Positions 43,277 to 52,208 of a stretch of 64,000 nucleotides of DNA are shown here, in pieces. The DNA lies in the NCBI GenBank assembly GCA_964526285.1, contig CAZGIW010000006.1:12976-76975 (forward strand), read 5' to 3'. The number at the start of each line of letters is the position of its first letter. Within the stretch, counting starts at the first letter, position 1. The notes under the pieces were generated by a model. It saw nothing but the letters and a program-made list of their open reading frames with translations. It ran no database searches and was not told where the DNA came from. The DNA comes from CAYMAZ01 sp964526285. Its GTDB lineage: Bacteria; Bacteroidota; Bacteroidia; Bacteroidales; DTU049. Both the position numbers and the translations under genes were made by a program.

Positions 43277-45289
43277 TTATTTTTTCAGGATTCTAAATTC
43301 TGTTCTTCTGTTTAGTTGCCTTCCTTCATCTGTTTCGTTGGAAGCAATGGGTTCAGTTGCTCCGTAACCTTTTGCTACCATACGGTTTTTGGATATGCCA
43401 TTTTTAACTAGATAATCAACAACACTTTGGGCTCTGTCCTGTGACAACTTCATATTGTATTCATGTGAACCAATAATGTCAGTGTGGCTAAGTATTTCAA
43501 TTTCAAGAGTTGGGATATCATTCAAGAGTTTGATGAGTCTGTCAAGTTCTTCTTTTGACTCTGGTCGTAAATCAGATTTGTCAAAATCATAAAATATGTT
43601 ATTGAGTGTAATTTTTTCCCCAACTTCCACATCCTCAGCAGTAATTCTTACAGTATCTGCAAGTAGTTTAACAAGGAACAAATCAATATTGAGAAAAGCT
43701 CGTTGCTCGTTTTCATCAATATGAAACTCTTTTGTGGCCTTTCTGTAGCCTTCTGTTTTTCCCTCCAGGGTATAGTGTCTTCCCATGGGTAACGTGATTT
43801 TATATTGACCGGTTTCTTCGTCTGTGGTCATTTTTGCAATTATCTGGCCGCTTTCAGTGTCTGTAAATGAAATGTCAGCTTGAAGAAATTTGAATGTGGC
43901 ATCATCAGCAGTACGTCCTCTCACTGAAATGTATTTTTTCTTTGGTTTAATAATGGTCAGGTAATTTATATCGAGGTCACCCAGTCCGCGACGTTGCCGG
44001 CTTGTTGAAAAAACAGCAAACTTTTCATCGGCTGTGGGATAATAAAACACATCATCTTCGGTTGTATTTATGGGATAGCCAATGTTCTCGGGAGTTGCCC
44101 AAAAACCGTCTTCTGAAATAGTAGTAACAAAAATGTCAAATCCTCCCATATTCTCATGTCCTTCAGATGAAAAATAAAGAGTTACTCCGTCTGATAGAAT
44201 AAATGGAGCATCTTCATCATATTTTGTGTTGATGGTTGGTCCTAAATTTTCAGGTTCTGTCCACTTGTCTCCACCAAGATGAATAGATTTATAGATGTCT
44301 CTGCCTCCAAATCCACCTGGACGATCACTAACAAAAAACAAAGTTTTTCCGTCGGGAGCCAGTGATGCATGTGTTTCCCAGTTTTGAGAATTAATGGGTT
44401 CAGGTAGTTTTTCGGGCTTACTCCAGTCTCCGTTTTCAAATTTACTAATGTGAATATTCCCCACACCCTTGTCGTCTTTGTAAATAAACAAAGTTTGCTC
44501 ATCATGGGAAAGACTTATGGATGCTTCATGACCCGAAGTGTTGATCTTTCCTTTAATTGGTTGAGATTTTTCCCACTTTCCGTTGACCAACCGGGTAATG
44601 TAAATATCTTCAAAAAATAAACCTTTTTCATCTTTTTTACCGCCAGTTGAGTTTTCACGTCTGGATGTGAAGATGATGTAATCTTTGTTTTCAGAAATAA
44701 TAGGTGAATACTCTGGATATGGAGAATTTACACTTGGGCCAAGGTTTTCAATTCGAATACTCACAGGGTTGTCAACCAGTTTTCGTGCATTATAAGTTTT
44801 TTCAATCATAAACTTCACTTCATCAACCGCATCAGGATTAAGATCCATAATGTAGTTGAGGTAAATATTGTAATACTCAATTGCTTTTGCAAACCGGTAC
44901 TGAACATGACAGGCCTGGGCAAGATAATAATATGCCTCAAGTGGCACTGTGGTCTCAATATAATCTCCCAGATAGGAAAGGTTTACATGTCTGATTGCTT
45001 TTTCAAGATAAGGGATTGCTTCGGTTTTGGATCCGCGAACGTGCATGTAACAATAACCAATCTTGTAGTTCAAATTTGGATTGTCAGGCCAAATTTGTTC
45101 AAGTTCCATGAATAATGCAAGTGCAGCCTCATAGTTTTCGTCAATGAGAAAAATTTCTGCTTTTTCATAATTCAACCGAAACTCTTTGTTGTTGACAATA
45201 TTCTTTACCCCATCATCCTGTGCCTTCACAAAGGAGATTGCCCCTAAGCAAATGGCTGTTAATAACAATATTGAGAAATACCTTTTCAT
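43277..45289 (-). CDS. OmpA-domain TPR/beta-propeller protein, PorE-like
   Basis: A 670-residue envelope protein with the domain order of PorE of the type IX secretion system: signal peptide (ends VKAQ), TPR region (about 35-165), WD40-like PD40 propeller (about 185-430, repeated 'FSSEGHENMGGFDIFV' and 'FVSDRPGGFGGRDIY' blades), carboxypeptidase-regulatory-like domain (about 445-545) and OmpA peptidoglycan-binding domain (about 555-670, FYDFDKSDLRPESKEEL, ILSHTDIIGSHEYN, GRQLNRRTEF). PorE of Porphyromonas is of similar size. No lipobox is seen here, unlike PorE, so the match is to architecture rather than certain orthology. It would anchor a T9SS or outer-membrane complex to peptidoglycan, consistent with the T9SS substrates in this window. 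Confidence 0.82.
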   Translation of the reverse strand: MKRYFSILLLTAICLGAISFVKAQDDGVKNIVNNKEFRLNYEKAEIFLIDENYEAALALFMELEQIWPDNPNLNYKIGYCYMHVRGSKTEAIPYLEKAIRHVNLSYLGDYIETTVPLEAYYYLAQACHVQYRFAKAIEYYNIYLNYIMDLNPDAVDEVKFMIEKTYNARKLVDNPVSIRIENLGPSVNSPYPEYSPIISENKDYIIFTSRRENSTGGKKDEKGLFFEDIYITRLVNGKWEKSQPIKGKINTSGHEASISLSHDEQTLFIYKDDKGVGNIHISKFENGDWSKPEKLPEPINSQNWETHASLAPDGKTLFFVSDRPGGFGGRDIYKSIHLGGDKWTEPENLGPTINTKYDEDAPFILSDGVTLYFSSEGHENMGGFDIFVTTISEDGFWATPENIGYPINTTEDDVFYYPTADEKFAVFSTSRQRRGLGDLDINYLTIIKPKKKYISVRGRTADDATFKFLQADISFTDTESGQIIAKMTTDEETGQYKITLPMGRHYTLEGKTEGYRKATKEFHIDENEQRAFLNIDLFLVKLLADTVRITAEDVEVGEKITLNNIFYDFDKSDLRPESKEELDRLIKLLNDIPTLEIEILSHTDIIGSHEYNMKLSQDRAQSVVDYLVKNGISKNRMVAKGYGATEPIASNETDEGRQLNRRTEFRILKK

Positions 45290-45335
45290 ATAAAATAATT
45301 CTTTGGTTTATATAATTCTTTCGTTTAGGGTGACA

Positions 45336-45343
45336 AAGTTAGA
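45336..45343 (-). promoter_or_regulatory. Promoter element TAACTTTG for PorE-like gene
   Basis: Minus-strand TAACTTTG, an exact TAnnTTTG match, 46 bp before the start codon. Confidence 0.55.
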
Positions 45344-45502
45344 TAAAAATATTAAATATGAATAAAAAATTTCGACAGAGACAAAAAGATGTTTCAAAAC
45401 AACTTACATAATAAACTTTGCAATTTAACCATGCTACAGTCAATATTGCAAGGGAAACAATTTTTAAAAAGTCAGATAAGCCAATGCCAGTCATAAATTG
45501 GC

Positions 45503-45988
45503 TTACTCATAGAAAGCTTCTTTGCCTGGATAAAAATATTTTTCTTTGGCAACATCATCCGGAAAAATAAAATATTTGCACTCTCCCTGAGCACATAATT
45601 CACCACCTGAATCATATAAATATGAATCAATAAGTGCAATGTTTCTTTGCATTTCCCTGAAAACACCCCTTATTTTCATAGGCTGTTTCGTCATCTTTGC
45701 AGTCTTCTTATATCGAACTTTTAGTTCTGATGTTACTCCAGACTTTCCAAGCTTAACAAAAACAACCCAACTTGCAATTTCGTCCAGCAAGGTTGCCTGA
45801 ATGCCTCCGTGAAGTATGCCTATCCATCCCTGAAACTTTGAGTCTGGCTCCCAGCTGCATGTGACCGAGTCCTCTTCCTCAATGAAATTCATTTTTAACC
45901 CAAATGAATTCTCGCCGGAACAACCAAAACAGTTGTAGCCGTCAATTTTTTGATACGGATTTGAAATTTTTTTTCTCATTGGTTTCAT
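45503..45988 (-). CDS. PaaI-type hotdog thioesterase
   Basis: A 161-residue hotdog-fold protein. The central helix FQGWIGILHGGIQATLLDEIASWVVF carries the HGG..xxLLDE motif of the PaaI/YbgC-like acyl-CoA thioesterases, with the Asp/Glu and Gly of the active site. The N-terminal CFGCSGENSFGLKM is a Cys-rich lead-in seen in several PaaI-like proteins. The C-terminal ELCAQGECKYFIF is the last strand. It probably hydrolyses an aryl- or acyl-CoA in the cytoplasm. It is monocistronic, and Met4 is a possible alternative start. Confidence 0.86.
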   Translation of the reverse strand: MKPMRKKISNPYQKIDGYNCFGCSGENSFGLKMNFIEEEDSVTCSWEPDSKFQGWIGILHGGIQATLLDEIASWVVFVKLGKSGVTSELKVRYKKTAKMTKQPMKIRGVFREMQRNIALIDSYLYDSGGELCAQGECKYFIFPDDVAKEKYFYPGKEAFYE

Positions 45989-46158
45989 CTTTTGTTAATT
46001 GAACAACTCAAAAACAAACATTTTTCAATTTTAGTCTTGCAAATATATAATAAATAAAACCGCTGTGCAGTTACAATATATAAATCTGTGGAATTAAAAA
46101 AAATCAAGATATTTTAAAATTTGTGTTTAATCAAACTTTTAAGAGTTAAAATTAAGGT

Positions 46159-46166
46159 ATCTTTGT
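46159..46166 (+). promoter_or_regulatory. Promoter element TATCTTTG for sensor kinase
   Basis: An exact TAnnTTTG match 22 bp before the histidine-kinase start. Confidence 0.6.
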
Positions 46167-46188
46167 AGAAAAATACTATCCTTTTGTT

Positions 46189-48510
46189 ATGCGATTAGTT
46201 ATATTGCTTGGTTGCTTGTGTTTTTTTGCCTATGTTGTTCAGGCAGAAATATCACCGGATATTCAACGATTGAATAAACAAGCTCAGGAATTAATGATTT
46301 CCAATCCTGAAAAGGCAATGGAAAAACTTCAGCAGGCTCTTGTTTTATCACAGAAAATCAATAATCATGAAGGATTGTTAATGACTCTTTCCAACATTGG
46401 CAATCTGCTTTTTCAGGAGAAAAAGTATAAGGAAAGTATCATCTATTTGAAAAGAGCTTTGAACATTGCTGAAAGTACATACAGCCCATATGATATTGCT
46501 TCCGTTTCTCTTGTTCTTGGGAAAGCGTATAACTTTTTGGGAGACAAAGGCAATGCATTGTTTTACCTTGACAAAGCTGGAAAATTCTTTGCTAATGTAG
46601 GAAATACAGATGGTTTGCATGAGTCCTTTCAAATGACCAGCCTTGTTTATCAGTCTCATAATCAATATTATCAGGCACTTCATTATGGAATTGAAGCATT
46701 AAAAATTAGCAGTAATTTTGATAATAAGGAAAAAATAATTCTATCTCTTGGAAATTTGGGACATATTTATTCACTATTAAATGAAAAACAAAAAGCCCTT
46801 GATCACTTTCTGCAGGCTGTTCAAATTGCTGAGGATGCTGAACCAACACCCTATTTGCCAATTTTATATATGAATGTTGGAATACTCTATAGGGATATTA
46901 ACTGGCAAATGTCTGTTAATAATTTACTGAAAGCCTATGATCTTTTTAATGCGTTTAAAAATAATGACGGAATGGTTGCCGCTCTAACAGAAATTGGGAT
47001 TTCCTACAAGTCAGTAAAAATCTATGATAAAACACTCAATTATTTTTTAAGAGCAAAAACAATTGCTGAAAAAGATAATAATTACCAAAGAATAGTGTCT
47101 CTCAATAAAGAAATCTCAGACATTTATATTATTCAAAAGAAATTTAATAAAGCAGTTATTTATCTTGACCAGAATTTTAATCTGGCAAAAGAACTGGAAG
47201 ATGTCAGACTCGAAGCTGAAGCCTTGCTTAATTTAGGGAATCTCTACATCAGCAAAAGAAGTTTTGTTAAGGCAACAGAGCTGTTGCATGAAAGTTATCT
47301 GCTAGCCAAACAGATAAAAGATATCTTGTTATTATCAAAAATTACTGAGAGTTTGTCTACAAGCTATTACAATTCAGGAAATATTCATAAGGCATATGGA
47401 TTTTTAAAAGCAAGCAAAAATTTTTCCGAAGAAATTGTAAAAGAAGAAGAAAAACTCACATTTCAAATGTTGTATTCGGTATTTGAAGTAGCAAACTCAG
47501 AAAAATCTTTGGAAATACTTAGAAAAACAAACCAAATTGAACGTCTGGAAAAAGATAGAGCAAAATTAATTCAAAGAAGACTCATGTCTGGAATAGTTGC
47601 CCTGGCAGGGTTGATGGGAATATTGGTTTATGTCTTATTTCTAATCAGGAGAAAAAACAGAATACTAAAGATTAAAGGATTGGAAATTGAAGCTTCAAAC
47701 CTTGCTTTGTTAGAAATGAATATTCATCTTGAAAAGCAAAAAATTGAACTCAATAAACTCAATGAATCTTTGAATGAAGCAAATACAAAGCTATCAAAAT
47801 CAGAAGAAAAGTATAAAACCATAAGCATAGAAAAGGATAAACTGTTTTCAGTTATTTCTCATGACCTAAGAGGGCCATTTTCATCAGTGTTGAGTTTTGT
47901 GAAGATGATGAAAAGAGATGTTGGAAAAATGTCAGAAAATGAAATCAGAGAGTTAATTGGGGAGCTTGAAGATTCCACTGAAAGGATTAATACATTGCTT
48001 GAAAATCTTTTAAGCTGGTCAATGCTGAATTCCGGTAAAATCAAATTTCAGCCTCAAACAACTGAGCTTGGGGAAATGGTTGAACAAAACATAAATCTGT
48101 TCAAACATCTTGCAAAGCAAAAGAACATTGAAATAATAAGCTTATGGGACAAGGAGTATCACGTTTTGTGTGATAAAGACATGATCTCAGCTGTCATTAG
48201 AAATTTGCTTTCCAATGCCATAAAGTTTTCAAAGAAAGGAACAAAAATTTATGTAAGGTTATTAAATAATAGTGGGAGTATTGAGCTTTCAATAAATGAT
48301 ACAGGACCAGGGCTAACAATGAATCAGCTTCAGGATATTCTTTATGGAGAGAAAAAATTAATAAGAACAGGTTCCTCTGGAGAACGAGGGTCCGGGTTGG
48401 GATTAAAAATTTGTGAAGAATTTCTGCAGCAACATGAAAGTCAGCTTTTCGTTGAAGAAACTCAACCATCAGGTTCCGTTTTTTCGTTTACTCTCATAGA
48501 AAATACTTAA
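46189..48510 (+). CDS. TPR sensor histidine kinase
   Basis: A 773-residue membrane kinase. A signal peptide (ending VVQA) leads to a periplasmic array of tetratricopeptide repeats (about 25-425, e.g. SNIGNLLFQEKKYKESIIYLKRALN), a transmembrane helix (about 464-485, SGIVALAGLMGILVYVLFLI) and a coiled coil. The kinase core follows. The phospho-acceptor is His558 in ISHDLRGPF, the N-box is NLLSNAIKFS, and the G-boxes are DTGPGL and GSGLGLKI. It is complete for autophosphorylation, with no receiver or DNA-binding domain and no response-regulator gene adjacent. The YwqK-type lipoprotein gene begins 4 bp after its stop, so the pair is one transcript. Confidence 0.92.
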   Translation: MRLVILLGCLCFFAYVVQAEISPDIQRLNKQAQELMISNPEKAMEKLQQALVLSQKINNHEGLLMTLSNIGNLLFQEKKYKESIIYLKRALNIAESTYSPYDIASVSLVLGKAYNFLGDKGNALFYLDKAGKFFANVGNTDGLHESFQMTSLVYQSHNQYYQALHYGIEALKISSNFDNKEKIILSLGNLGHIYSLLNEKQKALDHFLQAVQIAEDAEPTPYLPILYMNVGILYRDINWQMSVNNLLKAYDLFNAFKNNDGMVAALTEIGISYKSVKIYDKTLNYFLRAKTIAEKDNNYQRIVSLNKEISDIYIIQKKFNKAVIYLDQNFNLAKELEDVRLEAEALLNLGNLYISKRSFVKATELLHESYLLAKQIKDILLLSKITESLSTSYYNSGNIHKAYGFLKASKNFSEEIVKEEEKLTFQMLYSVFEVANSEKSLEILRKTNQIERLEKDRAKLIQRRLMSGIVALAGLMGILVYVLFLIRRKNRILKIKGLEIEASNLALLEMNIHLEKQKIELNKLNESLNEANTKLSKSEEKYKTISIEKDKLFSVISHDLRGPFSSVLSFVKMMKRDVGKMSENEIRELIGELEDSTERINTLLENLLSWSMLNSGKIKFQPQTTELGEMVEQNINLFKHLAKQKNIEIISLWDKEYHVLCDKDMISAVIRNLLSNAIKFSKKGTKIYVRLLNNSGSIELSINDTGPGLTMNQLQDILYGEKKLIRTGSSGERGSGLGLKICEEFLQQHESQLFVEETQPSGSVFSFTLIENT

Positions 48511-48514
48511 GAAA

Positions 48515-49180
48515 ATGAATTCTATTAAATCATTTTTAGGTAAAACAGGGTTGATTATCGTTGTGATTTTCACTCTTCATTCCTGTTCAAAAGTAAAAAA
48601 GGAATATTATCCAAATGGACAGATAAAGTCTGAAATTCGATACAAACAAAGCAAAAGAAATGGAGAAGCTGTTTATTATCATATGAATGGATACACCAAA
48701 ATTATTTGCAATTATGATAATGATTTATTGAACGGTTCATTCAAAAGCTGTTATTATAATGGGAACATGGAAAGGGATGAAAACTATCAGAATGATACAT
48801 TGCATGGTTCAGCAAAAAAATATTATGAAAACGGAAAACTTCACCTTGACCTCAACTATAAGATGGGACGTCTTGACGGAAACTACACAGAATATCATGA
48901 AAATGGTCAAATTAAGGTTGAAGGGGCTTTTTATAATGAATTATATCAGGGCGAATGGTTCTATTTTGATAACAATGGCATTCTCATTGGAAAAGGGGTT
49001 TATGAAAATGGCAAAGGAATGCATGTGTCTTTTCACTACAATTCAGCCGACACTCTTGTAAAAACGCCTTATTTGAAAAATGAAAAACATGGAAAAGAAA
49101 TGTGGTTCAATAGAGACGGGTCGCTCAGGGAGATGAATATATTTGAGAATGGTCGTTTTGTCAGTAAGGAGAAGTATTAA
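48515..49180 (+). CDS. YwqK/MORN_2-type repeat lipoprotein
   Basis: A 221-residue lipoprotein (lipobox TLHSC) made almost wholly of 'YYxNGxxxxExxYxNxxxxGxxKxYY' repeats, about eight units (e.g. EYYPNGQIKSEIRY, KYYENGKLHLDLNY, EYHENGQIKVEG, MWFNRDGSLREM). It is the larger relative of the protein at 5452-5895. It starts 4 bp after the sensor-kinase stop and probably shares its message; it could be a ligand or partner for the TPR sensor region. No enzymatic motif is seen. Confidence 0.85.
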   Translation: MNSIKSFLGKTGLIIVVIFTLHSCSKVKKEYYPNGQIKSEIRYKQSKRNGEAVYYHMNGYTKIICNYDNDLLNGSFKSCYYNGNMERDENYQNDTLHGSAKKYYENGKLHLDLNYKMGRLDGNYTEYHENGQIKVEGAFYNELYQGEWFYFDNNGILIGKGVYENGKGMHVSFHYNSADTLVKTPYLKNEKHGKEMWFNRDGSLREMNIFENGRFVSKEKY

Positions 49181-49192
49181 TTAGTTTTATTA

Positions 49193-49738
49193 ATGAAAAG
49201 AATCATGAAATATCAAAAAGAAACACAAAGGAATTTCATTGATAATGTTGTTGCACAAATGCTTGCTGCAGCACGAACAGCTCCCAAGGCGCGTGGACTG
49301 GACAGGCTGTGCCTTGCTGTTGCTTCTTTTGATGAAGTTCAGATGCTTGCACAGGAAATGATTAAAATTGCCCAAAACAACGGCCCTGCCTTTTTTGAGC
49401 GTGATGCTCAAAATATTCTGCAGGCTGATGAAGTAATTTTCATTGGCACTAGCTATGAGTCTCAGGGGCTTCAGCTTTGTGGTTATTGTGGGTTCGAAAA
49501 TTGTGAAAAAAAGAATGAGAATCCTGATGTGCCCTGTGTATTCAATACTGGAGATCTTGGAATTGCAATTGGCTCTGCAGTGAGTATTGCTATGGATAAT
49601 AGAGTGGATAACAGGATTTTGTACTCTGCCGGCTATGTTGCAGTAAAAATGAAACTTCTCCCTGAGGAAGTGAAACTGGCATATGCTATCCCCCTGAGTG
49701 TTTCTTCCAAAAACCCTTTTTTTGACAGAAAATTTTGA
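49193..49738 (+). CDS. DUF2148 ferredoxin-domain protein
   Basis: A 181-residue cytoplasmic protein matching the DUF2148 'ferredoxin domain-containing' family: AARTAPKARGLDRLCLAV near the N-terminus, and a Cys-rich segment LCGYCGFENCEKK ... PDVPCVFNTGDLGIAIGSAVS that may ligate an iron-sulfur cluster. Members are common in anaerobes and have no assigned reaction. Met5 (MKYQKET) is an alternative start. It lies 12 bp after the YwqK-type lipoprotein gene on the same strand. Confidence 0.82.
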   Translation: MKRIMKYQKETQRNFIDNVVAQMLAAARTAPKARGLDRLCLAVASFDEVQMLAQEMIKIAQNNGPAFFERDAQNILQADEVIFIGTSYESQGLQLCGYCGFENCEKKNENPDVPCVFNTGDLGIAIGSAVSIAMDNRVDNRILYSAGYVAVKMKLLPEEVKLAYAIPLSVSSKNPFFDRKF

Positions 49739-49769
49739 CAGAAATATTTTACGAATGAAAAAATTCTTG

Positions 49770-49777
49770 TAGGTTTG
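49770..49777 (+). promoter_or_regulatory. Promoter element TAGGTTTG
   Basis: An exact TAnnTTTG match 27 bp before the chosen lipoprotein start at 49805. It rules out the longer frame opening at 49775. Confidence 0.5.
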
Positions 49778-49804
49778 CTGTGGGTTTTAAAAAAAGGTGT
49801 AATT

Positions 49805-50395
49805 ATGAGCGGAAAATTCAATTTTTATGGTGTTTTTACTGGATTTTTTATGGTGATTGCAGTAATCAGTGGTTGCAGGCAACTTGGAGAAATGAAAAAT
49901 CTCAGCAAATGTCAATTCAGATTAAAAAACATTCAGATACAATCTGTTGATAATGTTGATGTGTCTAATGTAAAAACAATGAACGATTTGAATGTTACAA
50001 CAATAGCTAAACTTGGGAGTAGCTTGCTTACAGGAAAATTACCCCTTACATTTCAAACCAATATTGAATCAAAAAATCCCAACAACCAAAATGCAGCCAT
50101 CAACAAATTTGATTTGCACATTTTATTCAATAATGTTGATCTGGTTCAAACTGTTGTCAACCAACGTGTGGAAATCCTTCCCGGACAAACTATCGTAATT
50201 CCTGTGGTTTTAACTTCAGATATTGCCCAGATTGTTAAAGGAGAAAATATTCGTACTGTGCTTGGATGGATTTTTCCGGGGAACGATACTCCAGCAGTGT
50301 TTACAATTAAAATTAAACCAAGCATTCTGGTTGGTCCTGTGACTCTCAGCTATCCCGGATTTATTACACTTTCCAAAGACTTTAAAACACAATAA
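49805..50395 (+). CDS. LEA14-like lipoprotein
   Basis: A 196-residue lipoprotein (lipobox AVISGC) whose mature part resembles the LEA14/water-stress (WHy) beta-sandwich: CQFRLKNIQIQSVDNVDV, LTFQTNIESKNPNNQNAAINKFDLHILFNNVDLV, and VNQRVEILPGQTIVIPVVL. Such proteins in Bacteroidota are lipid-anchored periplasmic proteins of unknown role. A purine-rich AAAAGGTG stretch precedes the start as a weak ribosome site. It is followed after 2 bp by the HD-domain gene, so co-expression is likely. Confidence 0.78.
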   Translation: MSGKFNFYGVFTGFFMVIAVISGCRQLGEMKNLSKCQFRLKNIQIQSVDNVDVSNVKTMNDLNVTTIAKLGSSLLTGKLPLTFQTNIESKNPNNQNAAINKFDLHILFNNVDLVQTVVNQRVEILPGQTIVIPVVLTSDIAQIVKGENIRTVLGWIFPGNDTPAVFTIKIKPSILVGPVTLSYPGFITLSKDFKTQ

Positions 50396-50397
50396 TA

Positions 50398-50958
50398 ATG
50401 AGCAACAGAAGAAATAGAGCACTTGAGTTGCTTCACCAGCACATCAAAAATCCTAAGATGATAGCTCATTGTCTGGCGTCAGAAGCTGTAATGAGAAAAC
50501 TCGCAATTCATTTCAGACAAGATGAAGATGATTGGGGATTGTGTGGACTAATGCATGATATTGATGTGGAAATTACAAATGCAGATCCATTGGTTCATGG
50601 TACTTTGTCAAGAAGCATCCTGCAACCACTGGAAATGACCGAAAACGCCATCGAAGCAATTGAAAGACACAATGAAATGTCTTCAGACATGCCAAGAGAT
50701 AAAATAATTCATCATGCTTTGGCCGCAGCAGAAACTATAACAGGTCTTGTGTTTGCCACAGCAATGGTATATCCGGACAAAAAAATTAGTAGTGTTAAGG
50801 CAAAATCAGTTGTAAAAAGGATGAAAGAAAAACTGTTTGCAGCATCTGTGAAAAGAGAAAACATTATGGAATGTGAATTAATTGGGATTTCAATCAGTGA
50901 CTTTGCTCTGATGACAATTGATGCCCTTTCTCCAATTCAGGAAGAATTAGGTTTTTAG
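50398..50958 (+). CDS. HD-domain phosphohydrolase
   Basis: A 186-residue HD/HDIG superfamily protein. The metal ligands are visible in order: HCLASEAVM, the HD pair in GLMHDIDVE, IERHNEMSSDMP, and a later Asp in the helical C-terminus. The short length and lack of other domains resemble the small HDIG hydrolases that act on nucleotides or nucleotide sugars. It lies 2 bp after the LEA-like gene and 29 bp before the CitD-CitE gene. A metabolic link to citrate lyase is not evident. Confidence 0.86.
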   Translation: MSNRRNRALELLHQHIKNPKMIAHCLASEAVMRKLAIHFRQDEDDWGLCGLMHDIDVEITNADPLVHGTLSRSILQPLEMTENAIEAIERHNEMSSDMPRDKIIHHALAAAETITGLVFATAMVYPDKKISSVKAKSVVKRMKEKLFAASVKRENIMECELIGISISDFALMTIDALSPIQEELGF

Positions 50959-50987
50959 TAAATATTGATATGAAATAATTAATAAAG

Positions 50988-52208
50988 ATGGAAAAGAAAG
51001 TTTTTTGCGCAGGCAATCATGGTGATAAAATCAGATCAGATTGCAAAATTTCACTGGAGTTTAACAATAACAATGGTGTTCATATTGAAATTAAAAGCAA
51101 GGTAGGTGCTATATTTAATAAAGCAATTCATAAACAACTGGAGGAGCTTTGTAATTTCTTTAATCTAAGTAATGTCAATGTGCTTCTTGAAGACTCTGGG
51201 GCAATTTCTCCTGTAATTGCTGCACGTTTTGAAGCAGCAGTGAAATTGGCCGGATTGTCCGATTCAGAATATCTGCCTCATTTGCTCGATGAAAACAAAA
51301 CGGTTACTGAAAAAGATGTCTTGAGGCTTTCAAGGCTTTATCTGCCCGGCAACAGCCCGACACTCATGTTGAATTCCGGAATTCACAAACCAAATGGTAT
51401 TATTCTCGACCTTGAAGATGCTGTTTCTCCTGAGAAAAAACATGAAGCCAGATTCCTTGTGAGAAATGCACTGAGAGCAATAAACTTTTATGGGTCTGAA
51501 AGAATGGTTAGAATAAATCAAATTCCCAAAGGCCTCGAAGACCTTGATTTTATTGTTCCACACAATGTGAATCTAATTCTTGTTCCAAAGTGTGAATCAG
51601 CTCAACAAATTCATCAGGTGAATGAGAAAATTGAAGAATTAAGAAAAAAACATGGTTTTACATACAATATATGGCTTATGCCAATCATTGAGAGTGCCCT
51701 TGGAGTTATTAAAGCATATGAAATTGCCACATCCGCTAAAAATGTCGTGGCTATGGCTATCGGCCTTGAAGACTTTACAGCTGATATGGGTGTGCCCAGA
51801 ACCAATGAAGGAACAGAGTCTTTTCTTGCCAGAACCCAGTTGGTTCTTGCATGTAAAGCAGCGAAAATTCAACCAATTGACTCAGTTTTTAGTGATATTG
51901 ATGATATGGAAGCCCTGAAGAATAATGTGTTGTCATCCAAAGCTATTGGGTTTGAGGGAATGGGTTGTATACATCCAAGGCAAATACCAGTCATTCATAG
52001 TAACTTCGCCCCTCAGGACAAGGAAATTGAAAAAGCACAAAAAATTGTTCTTGCATTTGAAGAGGCTGAAAAAAAAGGACTGGGAGTTGTTGCTCTCGGG
52101 TCAAAAATGATTGATCCTCCTGTTGTGAAACGGGCATTTAAAACTATTGATATGGCAATCTCTTTACAAAAACTTGATAAAAACTGGAGGAAAATAAATA
52201 ATGAATAA
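50988..52208 (+). CDS. citE: Citrate lyase acyl-carrier (CitD)-beta subunit (CitE) fusion
   Basis: A 406-residue protein that joins two citrate lyase subunits. Residues about 1-90 resemble CitD, the acyl-carrier subunit: VFCAGNHGDKIRSDCKISLE, with Ser17 as the likely attachment site for the phosphoribosyl-dephospho-CoA arm, then VNVLLEDSGAISPVIAARFEAAV, as in CitD. Residues about 110-406 are CitE, the citryl-ACP lyase: LMLNSGIHKPNGIILDLEDAVSP, VRINQIPKGLEDLDFIVPH, LMPIIESALGVIKAYEIA and AIGLEDFTADMG. The usual genes are separate. It overlaps citF by 8 bp, so the products are made together. The enzyme splits citrate into acetate and oxaloacetate. Confidence 0.9.
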   Translation: MEKKVFCAGNHGDKIRSDCKISLEFNNNNGVHIEIKSKVGAIFNKAIHKQLEELCNFFNLSNVNVLLEDSGAISPVIAARFEAAVKLAGLSDSEYLPHLLDENKTVTEKDVLRLSRLYLPGNSPTLMLNSGIHKPNGIILDLEDAVSPEKKHEARFLVRNALRAINFYGSERMVRINQIPKGLEDLDFIVPHNVNLILVPKCESAQQIHQVNEKIEELRKKHGFTYNIWLMPIIESALGVIKAYEIATSAKNVVAMAIGLEDFTADMGVPRTNEGTESFLARTQLVLACKAAKIQPIDSVFSDIDDMEALKNNVLSSKAIGFEGMGCIHPRQIPVIHSNFAPQDKEIEKAQKIVLAFEEAEKKGLGVVALGSKMIDPPVVKRAFKTIDMAISLQKLDKNWRKINNE

